From Nymphaea colorata (lineage: Eukaryota > Streptophyta > Magnoliopsida > Nymphaeales > Nymphaeaceae), in NCBI RefSeq assembly GCF_008831285.2, contig NC_045141.1:11024106-11088105 (forward strand): a stretch of DNA of 64,000 nt, read 5' to 3'. The translations under genes were made by a program, and so were the position numbers. Positions 10,156 to 22,400 of the stretch are shown one piece after another. How positions within the stretch are numbered: the first letter of the stretch is position 1; every line of letters begins with the position of its first letter. The notes beneath the pieces were generated by a model, which saw nothing but the letters and a program-made list of their open reading frames with translations, ran no database searches and was not told where the DNA came from.

Positions 10156-11547
10156 TGTTACGGCCCACCCGTCGGCGTCCAGGAAGAGGGCTGCAGCCGT
10201 TAGCGACAGGGCGCAAGGCCCCGCACAGCTCACGGCCGGGACGGACCACGTGGCTGGGGGAGGGGGTGATGACCCCGAAGCAGAGCATCGGGAGTCTACA
10301 GACCGCGGGCGAGAGCGAGGCACCGTAGAGGAACGGCCGCGGGAGGCTAGGCCCGCGGGCCGACAGAGAGCGCGCCACGCGGGGCTGAACGCGTCGGGAG
10401 GTCTAGCCTCCATCGCCCGGGCAGGGGCAAGGGCAGAGGAGGTCGAGGACAGCGACGACGCCGAGCGCTGCCTGGCTGACCAGCTGCAAGGACGAGAGGG
10501 ACGGGCGGCAGCGCTGCTGGCTGCCGCCTAGCTGACTTGCGGCCACCGCCGAGCGACACCCGAGCGCCCGGCGGGCTGGCCGATAGGACTACGCGCGACC
10601 CACCCGGCGACACGGCAGCGAGCGGACGAGGACGCTCGGCAGCGCCCGGCCGAGATGGCACAGCAGCGACGAGCAGGCCCCAGCCGGAAGGAGATCTAGG
10701 GGGACACGTGTTTCCCTTTGACGGGACACGCCGTCGGTGTGACGCCTGACACCACGCAGGGAGCTTGACACTGTACAGGGGAGACACTTCGGGAATAACC
10801 GGACACGGGTTCGGACTTGTGAGGCGGGTTGGCCCGTCATTTTTGTAGACCCGGATCCATGCGCAGTCTTATGGATCCGGGCGCGGACTTTTCGGGGGAT
10901 CCGGACTGGGGTCCGGACCCGCTTTTTCACGTATCAGTTGTAGGACCCGGATCTCTTAAGAACCCGGGCGAGTCACCGCCCCCGACCCGGTTCGACAAGA
11001 TTGTCGACCCGGGGCGCTGGTCGGCCACCTCCCACGCGAGTCGTGGGAGGTCTTTGTCTTCCTCCCTTGATAAGAGGGAGGAAGCCATTTTTCTAGGGTA
11101 TGCTTTGAGAGAGGATTCCCAAAAGGGTCGTTCCTGAAGGTTTTGCCCAGAAGGTCGCCGGAAGTTCTTCCCGGCGGCAGCCCCTTGGATTCCCTTCTCA
11201 TTCATCAATGAGAATGATGTTTTCTTCCTCCACCGTTTCTCCCTGTGCATTCTTCGTTCCAGCTTCCATGGCTTCCGTGGAGGAGCTCTCGTTTTCCTGA
11301 AGCCTATCTCAGCTTGAGGAGACTCCGCCGGATGCTGCCCACGCACCATCCGCCGTTTCCCCTTCATCCATCCAACGTCCACACCGCCCGTTAGCCTCCC
11401 TATTTCCTGCGCATCCTCCCTGCCATCACAGTTTTCAGAGACCGGTTACTGTTCCATTGGCGTTCTCCCCTTCCGAGCGAGATCTTGGGCGATCAAGGAC
11501 CGCGGTCGGCTGCCTCCGGCATCCCTCCCGGCCGTGGGTCCTAACAA
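10156..11547 (+). repeat. 5' LTR of the layer 2 chromovirus
   Basis: It runs from TGTTACGGCCCACC to GGTCCTAACA, 1392 bp. The partner LTR lies at 18284-19464 plus 30698-30707 and lacks the first ~182 bp. The LTR is GC-rich and CpG-rich. I could not identify a TATA box or polyadenylation site with confidence. Confidence 0.85.
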
Positions 11548-11550
11548 CAT

Positions 11551-11562
11551 GGTATCAGAGCA
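11551..11562 (+). promoter_or_regulatory. Primer-binding site, initiator tRNA-Met
   Basis: TGGTATCAGAGC begins three bases after the LTR end, an exact match to the complement of the initiator tRNA-Met 3' end. Confidence 0.9.
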
Positions 11563-14072
11563 TTCGCACGGCTTGGGGAGCACGATTCGTGAAGCTTTCT
11601 GTTGCTGGACCGCCTGAGACGAGAAACCGAGTGGAGGAGCTCTGTTCAAATCATCGACGTTGTTTTCTGGACGAGTTCTAGCTGTCGAGCACCCACCCAA
11701 TCTCTTCATCTACGTCTTGGGAGTGCTGTGGATTTTTCGGACGATTTTTGGACCACCCTGGAGCGAGTTACGGATTTTTGAAGGAAACCTGTATTTTCCG
11801 GCGTCTTTACCCTCTCCAGCGGGTCCCGACGGATTCCAGGCAATTTGAAGAGGGATTTCTCATTGTCCAGCGGGCGATCAATCTCGAAAAGGTTGATCCC
11901 TACTCGGTAAGTGTAATCCCCACGATTTCCCTCAATTTGAACACGCATTTCCTCTGCATTTGAGTCTGTTCTTTCCGTTTTCCCCATTTCCGGCGACACC
12001 CTACTGTTTCGGTGTTGATTCCGGTCGATCTGCAGATTAATTCGTGTTGCTGAGTATGCACGATGATTCTTGACTCATTTCCGAGCAGATCGAGCCTTGC
12101 ATCATCAAATTTGGTCAAGAAACGACATTGGAATCTTGATTTGAAGTTCTTCGGCGAGTTTTCTGGCGCGAACGGACTTTTCCGACGAAAACAACGATCT
12201 CAGCGGAATATTCCGCCGTGTTCTTCGGTCCCTGGTGACGAATCGATGTTTCGTGTCCCGAACGAATGCGGTACGCAGTGACACGCGAGTCCCGTCGAGT
12301 TCGACATCACATCTCGACCGTGTCCCGCCACGAGTCCTGTCTTACCTCCGATTCCGAGGACACGGTGTCCCGCACAACACGTGTCTAGACAGTTTAAACG
12401 GAGGCGTCGATGTGTCCGGCGTGACCCCACTTCCGTCACACGTGTCCGAGCACCAGGACACCATCCGAAGCCATCTATAGTGTTCACAGTTATCAGTTTT
12501 TCCAAAATATACCCTATCTTCCGGCGATCGGCGCTGCCAGCTCCAAGGTCGAATTCCAGTGGTCTTAGGTGCGTTGGATCCGGCTACTTGTCTACCTTCT
12601 GGCAGCCAAATTTCAGTGCTTTTGGACTTAAGGTCGAGCTGGGGCAGTCGTTTGAGTGGAGGTTGGTCAGGGCCTCTTTTCCGGACTGATACAGAACCTG
12701 AACACCCCTGCGCCGAGCACCAAAGATGTCACTTTCAGCTGCTCCGAATTTCTCTGTGTTGGGAGGATGCTGAAGCTCTTGGTACCGTTGGAAAGCCCCA
12801 GATCTTAAGAAATTTTTGGCACCATTTTGACGATTTTTGGGCATCGAACCAGGGAGATACGAAATTTTGAGTGGACAGAGGTCTCTGAAGACGTTTTCTG
12901 CCTGATTCCAGATTCACCAGATTTTCAAGGAGAATACGCGTCCGCCGGCGCTTCCGGCGACTGCCACACCCCATCCACATCTTATCCTGGGGTTTACTCG
13001 AAGATCTGGTGACATTTCTAAGCATTCCCCCTTACTTACTCATATTGCTGAACTGTCTTTGACTGCTCTTGTCTTTCTTTGCTGGACCGAGCTGCACGAG
13101 TAAGGGTCCATCCCCTCGGCAAGCTGATTCCGAGGGCCACACACCTTAGCTGAGGAGGAGATCCAGCAAGCCTTCGACTGGGCTGGACGTGGGAGAAGGA
13201 AGGGCGTTCGCTGGCGCCATTCCAGCGATTGCTTCCCCCTACACGCTACAGCAGCTAGGGGTTTCCGAGCTCACGGTGACGTGCATCCCCTTCTCTCCTT
13301 TTAGTTGTTGTTATACCTTTCAGTAACTACCGCTGCTCCGTTTGTTTGTCAAGGAGCGACGCTCAGCCACACCGCTAGGGGGCGCCACTCATAGACGGAT
13401 CGAGGCTGCTGAATACGGGGGTGCAGCCAAGCTGCCGATCTTAGCCCCCGTGACCAGGTTCCCTTCTCATCACCCTATAGCTGCGAGGGAGGTTGTATTT
13501 GCTTTATCCCTGCCACCGGCACCCCTGACTTGGGCTCCTCCTTGTGCGCCTTGCACGGGATACAGCCCGGCAAAGGGAAGACTTACCTAAGCGCAAGAAG
13601 GGCATGGTTTGTACGTTCTAGGCATGGATTGCTGAGTGAGATGGGAGAGATTTAATCCATGTATCGAACGCATTTGTAATCCTTAAGGCCACATTTACTC
13701 TTGAGAGTTTTGTTGTGAGGTTGGGGCTGGGATTTATACTCCTCCGGGCAAGTTAGGGCCCTTGGCAGGCAGGGGAAACCTTGTACAGCCGTCCACGTGA
13801 GGTAGGGGCAGCATCCTTGTGTTACCCGGCAATGGGCAGGCTTCAGTCTTCGCCAGCAGGCCGCGGCAGTGTGGCGACGTGCGGCCATGGTACAGCAGTC
13901 GGACAGCAGGTCGACGCCAGCCAGCAGCGGCAGCGTGGGAGACGTGCAGCCGGGCAGCGCAGCGCAGATGGCCTCTTCAGCCATACCGGACAGCGGGTCG
14001 ACGCCAGTCGGAGAGTGCAGTGCAGCGTCGGCAGCCAGCCCGGCCATACCGTGACAGCAGGCATCACGCGCC
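11563..14072 (+). other. Long (2.5 kb) untranslated leader of the layer 2 chromovirus
   Basis: No coding region is supported between the PBS and the gag start; open frames here have no recognisable domain and are not conserved as frames against copy 1. The leader contains the paired two-hairpin modules at 12927-13280. The 3' portion (13.3-13.8 kb) is well conserved with 6.3-6.8 kb. A repetitive GC-rich CAG/CAGC block near 13820-14060 differs from copy 1. Confidence 0.7.
12927..13280 (+). other. Tandem pair of two-hairpin leader modules (layer 2 element)
   Basis: Module a: stem 1 is CGCCGG (12943-12948) with CCGGCG (12954-12959). Stem 2 is CCCCA with TGGGG around a 14-nt loop (about 12969-12992), and GGTGA is at 13008-13012. 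Module b: stem 1 is TCGCTGG (13208-13214) with CCAGCGA (13222-13228). Stem 2 is CCCCTA with TAGGGG (about 13236-13261), and GGTGA is at 13275-13279. Hairpin starts are 266 nt apart. The stem 2 closing pairs differ between a and b but remain complementary. Confidence 0.65.
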
Positions 14073-15700
14073 ATGGCGAAGAGCGCCAAGGACAAGGCGC
14101 CGATGGTCGCCGAAGAGACCGAGGCGCAAGACGAGTTGACGACCGTGCAGGGCGGGGCCGATCGAGCACCAACGGAGGAGACTTACTCCTTCCTCCCGAG
14201 CGCCTAATCCGGATCTGAATTTGTGGAGATCGGAACTCAACCAACAGTTTGAGACCTTTGGGTTGATGACTCCAAGATAATATAAATCAAATGATGAGTC
14301 GTTTAGGGGCCGACATGGGAGCAGCCCTAAGGCAAGTTAGAGATAGGGTCGATCACCTAGAAGCAACCAGCCAATGGGCTAGGGACGACCCTAACCCCGA
14401 CAGAAGAGGAATGAGGCGAGGTCACTTCGATTTTGGGGAGCCCTCCCATAGGGACCCGAACATGGGGCAAAGGGGACCTCACGCTCCCTCCCGAGCCCAA
14501 GACCGACCAGGAGAGTACTCACTTGGGTGGCCAGCCGAGAGCCGGGGAAGCCGTCACTTGACTCCTCCCGATCCCAAGAGTTGGGCCAATACGAACACCC
14601 CCGCGGACAAGGAAAAGAGGGGAAGATCGCCCGGCGCTAGGAGCAACGAAGCCTACCAAACCGGCGGGACTTCGGCGAGGGTATTCGATAGAGGGGACTT
14701 CGAACAGCGCAACCCCGGGCAATTTGAGCAGATTCCTTCCGAGCGTCAGCCGCCGCGTTTCGGCCAGCATGCGGGCAGAGGGGTTTTCAGAGGACACGGC
14801 CAGATTCGGGCAGAAAGATGGCGGCTGGACGTTAGGCCATTTGACGAACCTCCTCCGCGTTTCGGGCCAGGAGCTCCACCCGAGCCCATGCAGGAGTACC
14901 CCGGCGATTATGCAGGCCTTGACTCACCCCGGGAGGCTCCTCCTCACCACAACCACCGACGCCAGCCTCTCTACGGACGCGTCAACCTAAATCCGTTTAG
15001 GGACGACCCGCGCGAGGAGCGATTCCGCGCCATGCCTTGGATGCGCTTGGACTTTCCAAAATTTGGTGGGCACGACGCACAAGAGTGGACTTATAAGACT
15101 CACCAGTACTTTGTATGTCAGCAAGTGCCACGGGATTTATGGGTCTCTATTGCAGTCTTCCACTTCGAAGGGGAGGCCATGAGGTGGTATAATTGGAACT
15201 ATAGGGGGCTACCCGAGCCTCCTTGGGAAGAGTTGGTCCAAGAGGTTCTAGACCGCTTTGGAGAGTCCGCTTTCCACGATTACGAAATCGAACTCAAGGC
15301 ATTGTACCAAAGGGGCACCGTTAAGGACTATCAAGCCCAATTTGAGGACCTATCTAGCATGGTGCACGCATTGCCCGAGGGAGCCCTCATCTCTAGTTTT
15401 ATTGGAGGACTTCGAGAGGACATCAAGCTTGAGTTGATGACGGACCGCCCTCAACGGTTGAAGGAGTGCTATAAGAGGGCAAACAAGATAGAAGAGAAGA
15501 TACGGAGGCTGGCCGCTTACCATCGGCCAGCCAGCCCGGGCGTGCCTATCCGAGGCCGGCCCTCGCTCTCACCTCCACGGCGATTCCAGCCGAGAGCTCG
15601 CACACCCGAGCGCTACTCGCCGGTCAGCTCCCCGCGCAAACCGCTTCCTTCAAGGGTCAAGATCATTACACCGCAAGAGCGAGAGGAGAGAATCAAATAG
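14073..15700 (+). pseudogene. gag polyprotein, frameshifted
   Basis: Gag is the structural protein that packages the element's RNA. The frame opens at ATG 14073 (MAKSAKDKAP), shifts near 14190, shifts again near 14275 (one extra base against copy 1), then stays open from 14291 to a TAG at 15698-15700. A retrotransposon gag core is clear at about 15030-15510, with MPWMRLDFPKFGGHDAQEW, WYNWNYRGLPEPPW and FGESAFHDYE. An Arg/Pro-rich segment follows. The TAG sits just before the zinc knuckle, where an uninterrupted gag-pol would continue. The two frameshifts and the stop argue against a functional product. Confidence 0.85.
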
Positions 15701-16315
15701 GGCATGTGCTTCTACTGCCCAGAAAAATATGTTAGAGGGCATAAGTGCCAAGCAAATATGATGTACCATGTACTTGAGGACGATGAGACCACCGATAGCC
15801 CAAAGGGAGACGTCCCGCCCTAGCATGATGATGCCGACAAAGGGGAGCCTACCGACCGCCAGGCCCTAGTTCCGCAAGCTTACTTCTCCATCTCCCGACC
15901 CCCTACGCCTAACTCCATGAGGATCGAAGGGTGAGTAGGAGGCGTGAGGGTGCTGGTCCTTGTTGATACCGGCGCGACACACAATTTAATTAGCCGGCCG
16001 GTAGCTATCTCCTCGGGCTGCAAGCTCAAGGCTTACCCACCGTTTGAAGTGATGGTTGGGGATGGCGCCCGCATCCCTTGCCACGAAGTTTGTGAAGATG
16101 TCAGCCTCCGAATCCAAGACACAAACTTCCGGGTAGATCTCTTCGTTCTAGCACAGTGTGGCACAGATATTATCTTAGGGGTCCAGTGGATCGAGACACT
16201 AGATGATATCACGTTCAACTTCAAGGAGATGATCTTGAAGTTTCCTCAAGCCGACGGGCAGCATGCGACTTTGAGGGCGTTAGATGGACCGGTTCAGCCC
16301 AAGGAGGCCCTCTGA
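15701..16315 (+). pseudogene. Zinc knuckle and aspartic protease region
   Basis: Immediately after the gag stop comes GMCFYCPEKYVRGHKC (15701-15748), a CX2CX7HXC knuckle usual in plant chromovirus gag. Stops near 15820 and 15930 follow. The protease frame 15944-16315 carries the catalytic word DTGATHNLI, and a second conserved block DIILGVQWIETL marks the end of the retropepsin fold. The protease would cut the polyprotein. It is separated from gag and RT by stops, so it is a relic. Confidence 0.85.
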
Positions 16316-16357
16316 GCACTACAGGCCCAAGAGCCGGCCTACCTCCTACTTTCTTGT

Positions 16358-17755
16358 GTGGAAGAGCAGCCAGCCGCCCGAGAGGAGACACTGCAGCCCG
16401 TGTCTCTTCTCTTGGGAGAGTTCACCGATGTATTCCGAGAGCCCAAGGGGCTGCCTCCGCCACGGGCCCATGACCATCATATCCAGCTTGTCCCCGGTAC
16501 GTCGGCAGTCTGTGTACGGCCTTATCGATACGCCCACGCCCAAAAGAGTGAGCTAGAGAAGCAGGTCCGGGATATGTTATGGGAGGGGCTCATCCGACCC
16601 TCCTCAAGCGCCTTGTCTTCCCCGGTACTTCTCGTGAAGAAACACGATGGATCTTGGCGATTTTGCGTGGACTACCGAGCCCTTAACGAGGCCACACTCA
16701 AGGACAAGCATCACATTCCCGTGATCGACGAGCTCTTGGATGAGCTCTCGGCTGCCCGTTATTTTTCTAAGATTGATTTGTGGTGAGGGTACTTCCAGAT
16801 TCGGATGGCATCCGAACACGTCCCCAAAACGGCATTCCGCACCCACGACGGGCACTTTGAGTTCATCGTGATGCCGTTCGGCTTAACCAATGCACCGGCC
16901 ACCTTCCAGCGGTGCATGAACGATATTTTCAGAGCTCATCTCCGTAAAGGGGTCCTCGTATTCTTTGATGATGTCCTCATCTACAGCGCCACCATTGAGG
17001 ACCATGTCAGACACCTCAGGACCGTGTTAGAGCTGCTTAGGGAGCACCAGTTGTACGCCAAGCAGACCAAGTGCAGCTTTGGTCAGTCAGAGGTCGCCTA
17101 TCTAGGGCACATTGTCTTGGCCGAGGGGGTCAAGGCCGACCCCGCGAAGATTGAGACCATGGTGGATTGGCCTATTCCGAGATCTCCTCGAGAAATGAGG
17201 GGATTTCTTGGGCTCACTGGGTACTACCGTCGGTTCATACGGTGCTACGGGCACATTGCTTCTCCTCTCACCCGTTTGCTTCAGAAGGGAGGTTGGGAGT
17301 GGACCGATGAAGCTAGAGGGGCATTTGAGCGGCTTAAGGTGGCCATGACCACCGCTCCTGTACTATCCCTGGCAGATTTTTCCAAGACTTTCGTGGTAGA
17401 GACAGACGCCTGTGAGGCTGGGATTGGGGCAGTGCTCAGTCAGGATAGGCATCCCATTGCCTACATTAGCAAGGCCCTCAATCGACGCGCCAACCAGTTC
17501 TCGACGTATGAGAGGGAGATGTTAGCGATAGTCATCGCCGTAAAGAAATGGCGGCCCTACCTTCTTGGGCAGCGCTTCGTGGTGAGGACCGACCACGTCA
17601 GCCTGAAATATTTGCTGGCCCAGTGCATATCCACCCCCACTTAGCAGAGGTAGATAGCCATACTCTTGTGTTACGACTTCTCTATCGAATACAAGAGAGG
17701 AGTCGACAATTCCGCAGCCGACGCATTGTCACGAGTTCCCGAGGCGCTCTTTGCT
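16358..17755 (+). pseudogene. Reverse transcriptase and RNase H
   Basis: The RT copies element RNA into DNA. Visible blocks: [24 protein letters not shown], then a TGA at 16784-16786 in place of the residue before GYFQI, FGLTNAPATFQ, the catalytic VFFDDVLIYS, YLGHIV and MRGFLGLTGYYRRFI. RNase H follows with catalytic acidic residues in VETDACEAGIGAVLSQ, TYEREMLAI and VRTDHVSLKYLL. Two more stops lie at 17642 and 17654; copy 1 keeps CAG and TGG there, so these are C-to-T and G-to-A changes. SAADALSRVPEAL marks the linker to integrase. Family assignment is secure; the copy is dead. Confidence 0.92.
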
Positions 17756-18283
17756 ATATCAGTCCCTACTACTCGTCTGTGGGACCGCGTTCGGGCGGCT
17801 CAGAAGGAGGACGACACCCTTCGGCTCCTCCTATCCTTTGTGCAGACTAACCCAGGCAGCATCCCATTGTATTCAGCCCGAGAAGGCCTCCTCTACAGAG
17901 AAGGCAAGGTTGTCCTTCCTAGGGGGCACCCCTTATGTCAGGAGTTGATTCGTCTTCACCACGACCTGCCCGCCATGGGCCACGAAGGGCGAGAGATGAC
18001 CCGAGCTAGAGTGGCCGCCGATTTCTGGTGGAAGGGGCTGAAAACCGATGTCGCCCACTTTGTCAAGAGCTGCCCTATATGCCAGCGCGAGAAGTACGAG
18101 GCCGCGAAGACCCCCGGGCATCTTTGCCCCTTGCCGATCCCACACCGGCCATGGGAGGACGTCTCCATGGATTTCTTAGAGGCCCTCCCACGCTCATAGA
18201 CGGGAAGGAGGCCATACTAGTGGTGGTGGACCGGATTACCAAGCACGGCCACTTGGCATCACGGCATGCCTCGCACGACTTGT
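17756..18283 (+). pseudogene. Integrase, N-terminal part only
   Basis: Integrase inserts the cDNA into the genome. The HHCC zinc-binding region is visible (LIRLHHDLPAMGHEG ... SCPICQREK), followed by the start of the catalytic core (PWEDVSMDFLEALPRS). A one-base frameshift near 18195 precedes DGKEAILVVVDRITKHGHLA. The core breaks off at about 18283, where the sequence jumps into the interior of the 3' LTR. The later catalytic residues, the C-terminal domain, any chromodomain and the polypurine tract are therefore deleted. Confidence 0.88.
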
Positions 18284-19464
18284 CGCGGGAGGCTAGCCCG
18301 TGGGGCTGAACACGTCGGGATGTCTAGCCTCCATCGCCCGAGCAGGGGCAAGGGCAGAGGAGGCCGAGGACAGCGACGACGCCGAGCGCTGCCTGGCTGA
18401 CCAGCAGCCAGGGACGAGAGGGATGGCGGCAGCGCTGCTGGCTGCCGCCTAGCTTACTTGCGGCCACCGCCGAGCGACAGCCGAGCGCCCGGCGGGCTGG
18501 CCGATAGGACTACGCGTGACCCACCCGACGACACGGCAGCGAGCGGACGAGGAGGCTCGGCAGCGCCTGGCCGAGATGGCACAGCAGCGACGAGCATGCC
18601 CCAACCGGAAGGAGCTACAGCGGGACACGCGTGTCCCTTTGACGGCACACGCCTTCGGTGTGACGCCTGACACCACGCAGGGAGCTTGACACTGTACAAG
18701 GGGGACACTTCGGGAATAGCCGGACACGGGTCCGGACTTGTGAGGTGGGTTGGCCCATCATTTTTGTAGACCCGGATCCATGCACAGTCTTATGGATCCA
18801 GGCGCGGACTTTTCGGGGGATCCGGACTGGGGTCCGGACCCGCTTTTTCTCGTATCAGTTTTAGGACCCGGGTCTCTTAAGGACCTGGGCGAGTCACCGC
18901 CCCCGACCCGGTTCGACAAGATTGTCAACCCGAGGCGCTGGTCAGCCACCTCCCACGTGAGCCGTGGGAGGCCTTCGTCTTCCTCCCTTGATAAGAGGGA
19001 GGAAGCCATTTTTCTATGGTATGCTTTGAGAGAGGATTACCAAGAGGGTCGTTCCTAGAGGTTTTGCCCAGAAGGTCGTCGGAAGTTCTTCCCGGCGGCA
19101 GCCCCCTTGGATTCCCTTCTCATTCATCAATGAGAATGATGTTTTCTTCCCTCCACTGTTTCTCCCTGTGCATTCTTCGTTCCAGCTTCCATGGCTGCCG
19201 TGGAGGAGCTCTCCCTCGCCTGAAGCCTATCCCAGCTTGAGGAGACTCCGCCGGACGCTGCCCACGCACCATCCGCCGTTTCCCCTTCATCCATCCGACG
19301 TCCACACCGCCCGTTAGCCTCCATGTTTCCTGCGCATCCTCCCTACCATCTCCGTTTTCATAGACCGGTTACTGTTCCATTGGCGTTCTCCCCCTCCGAG
19401 CGAGATCTTGGGCGATCAAGGACCGCGGTCGGCTGCCTCCAGCAACCCTCCCGGCCGTGGGTCC
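18284..19464 (+). repeat. 3' LTR of the layer 2 chromovirus, 5'-truncated and split
   Basis: It matches the 5' LTR from position 10338 onward, so the first ~182 bp are missing. The first ten matching bases (GCGGGAGGCT) form the deletion junction with integrase. Homology runs to GGTCC at 19460-19464, is interrupted by the 19465-30697 insertion, and ends with GGTCCTAACA at 30698-30707. Many scattered differences from the 5' LTR indicate an old insertion; I did not compute an exact divergence. Confidence 0.85.
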
Positions 19465-22400
19465 TGATGGGACCCCGGGTCGGACCGCCTAAACTAGCTG
19501 CCGAATGCCGAACTTCCTTCCCAAGGATCTCTTGAGATAGACGCGGAACACAATAAAAGGAGACTTATACAACTCAATCCCTGCTGGACATGCAACCCCG
19601 GCTAAAATTTTTTCCTAGGACGTGAAAACTGGAATGGGTTCCCAAAACCCCAAAGGCCAACTCCTAACAAGACGCAAGGAGGGACGATGCTAGTACAACC
19701 AATGCGATACAAGTAAGCACTCACCTCACTCAACGCGCATCACATTCACATAACCAAACCATTCAAGCATGCCTAGTCGAGCAAACCACACCCGTAACCC
19801 CTAGGTGGTCAAGCAGCCTGTAGGTGTGTCTTCGGCACTCATGCCTAAGAGGACCTCGGTCGGCCGCAACGCCTTCAAAGGCGGGCTCAAGCAAAAACAC
19901 CCAATCCCCGCTCTATAGGGGGAAGTCGACACCAACCTTCCCGGAGCTAGTCCGGGGTCACGCCTTGACCAAAAAGTCCGTGTCAAGGCACTCAGCAATC
20001 AGCCCACTTTGTTATGTGGGTTGAGCCTCAAGCTCGGTTGGGAGGACGAACGCGTAAGTCCCGGTTCGGCTCCCTTCTGCTCGGTCCTGTCTCAGCAACA
20101 TACAGCCAAAAATAGCTGTCTTCCCACTCAGTTCGTGAAGGTGAAAGTCTCCACAGCAACACCCCGTTCAACAAAAACCCGCAGCTCCCTGTTCTTCTCG
20201 AGGGTTCCTTCGGTTTCTCCTCACAAACAGCAGGAGATATATTTCATTACAGAGAGGATAATGAACCAAAAAAGCACAGACGAGAGGGAAGAAATGCACC
20301 GGATGAGGTGCTTGTCCCGAAGAGAAGCTCGATTCGGGAGAAGCTTAAGGGAATCCCTCTGTTCGTGGAAGATGTTCGAGCAGGGTGTCTGCTCGTTTGG
20401 GACGGAGGTTCAGCCACGAAGACAGCTACTGATCACGGAGTTGCAGCTGATTCCTGGTGAAGGGAGCTAACTCTGGGTCGCTAGGGAGTGAGGGAACACG
20501 AGGAAGACAAAGCCCGACGCCGTGGAAGATTGATTCGTCGAAGAGAAGTCCACCCGAGCTCGGTTTGCACAGGTTCTGGAAGAAGATGACCCGCCAGACC
20601 TTCGATGCGTCAAAAAATCCCCAAAAATTGTAGAAAGCTCCAAAAATAGTGAAATTTGGCTGAGAGGAAGCCAACACCCAGAGGATTAGATGCCCAAAAG
20701 ATGGGGGCCAACCGAGCTCTGCAGACCCCACTCGTTGAGCCCGAAATCCTCGCCAGAAAACTGCTTCGTCCAGGAACAGCGTTTCTGGTTTCACAGAAGA
20801 TTTCGTCCTTCCGAGCTTCAAATCGGATGAACAGAGAGGAATACGACCATGAAGCTATTATGGATGGAAAGATAATTAAAAAACGAAGAGAATGGAAGTT
20901 AAAACATCACCAGATTCCATGGGGATCCCAAGAATGAGTCGATTCTTGGGTCGCGGCAGTGACAGGCGGCAAAACTCAGAAATCGCCGCCAATTTCCGCC
21001 AGATTCCATCCGGGATCTCTCACACCGCCATCCTCCGTTGGATCTTCTTGGTGGGTTGAAGCGCACGGATGTTAGGAAGAGAATGGCACCGGAGTTGTGA
21101 TGATCTGACGGTCGGATCGCCGGGAAAGTTGCCGGAAACACGAAGCGGTCGGCGGCGAAACTTGTCAGGAACCAGCCGGCGTGTTCTTCATTTTCCGGCT
21201 TCGATTCTCCACCAAATCGAAAAGTTCCAAAAGCAAACTTGTAGCAGACTTCGAGGGGAATGCCGTGGAAGCAAAAGCCTCAAAAGATTTTGATGATTGG
21301 TCATCCGATCGAAGGGGAGAATGCGTTGGCTTGCTGAGGCCTGTACGCGTTTCCTCCTCACCCGACTTCTCGACGGAATCGGTCTTCTGAGCACACCGAG
21401 AGCAGAAATGGTCGCCTAGACACAGTCAGATCGGCGTCTCCTTCCCTGCTGTCGAACCAACCCTCTCGATTTGGTCGTGGTCACCAACCGGTGCCTGGTT
21501 CGTCTCTTACGGTGGAAACGGTCGGAGGATGAAGAACCTGCCGGTTCTTCAAGCCTTTGAGCTCCCGGTAGAGAAGCACCAGAGGAGTTTGGGGAAGGGG
21601 AGGATCACCGCCGTGATCTCCAGTTGCAGAAAATGAGCTTCACGAGCTCTGGGGTGAAGGAAAGTTGCAGACGAGAGGAGGAAGAAAAAGGCAGCGTCTC
21701 ACGACGCTTCTCATTCAAAACCTTGATCAAAATACATTTCAAAACTTCCCCTAAAACACTGTAGCAACATTTAAATACTGTTGCGCGTCCCGGGACGGTC
21801 TAAGTCTCGTCCCGGGTCGGCGCATGAGCCGGGTCGATACACCAACGTATCGAGTTAAACTCTTAGATCTAGGAACCGGTTTCAGAAAACCAATTCGTTA
21901 CAAAAATCGTCCCGTCTCGGTCCGTCTCACTCACTGAATCGGTTCGGTCTGAAGGGTGGATCCTGATCCATGGATCTGCTTTGTCGCTCCTGCTTCAGAC
22001 CCGCTCCGAATCTGTTTGGATCTGGATCAACTGTTCGGGTCTGGATCTCTGCATCTGGATCTCCTGTATCAAGTCCAGGGTCAAACATGGTCTGTTGCGC
22101 ACCTCTGGTCAAACCGGTCTGGGCTCTGGTCAACGGACCGCTGGGCTCGGTCTGGTGGAGCTGGGCTCGGTTGATAGCCTCCCTAACATTTCTGAAGGCA
22201 TCTGGAACTCGGACCGTAACCTCACAATGATTCTCGGTAGGGTCTGGGCAAGGCCGTTGGCAGAAGGCAACCTCCCTGTGGTCTGCGGCAGGGGCTCGGC
22301 AGCGGCTGTCCGGCTGCTCTCGGCGGTCTCCGTGTGCGCAGCAGTGCCCGGCGCGGCAGTGCCCGGCGCGGCAGTGCCCTGCTCGGCTTCGGCTGGCCCG

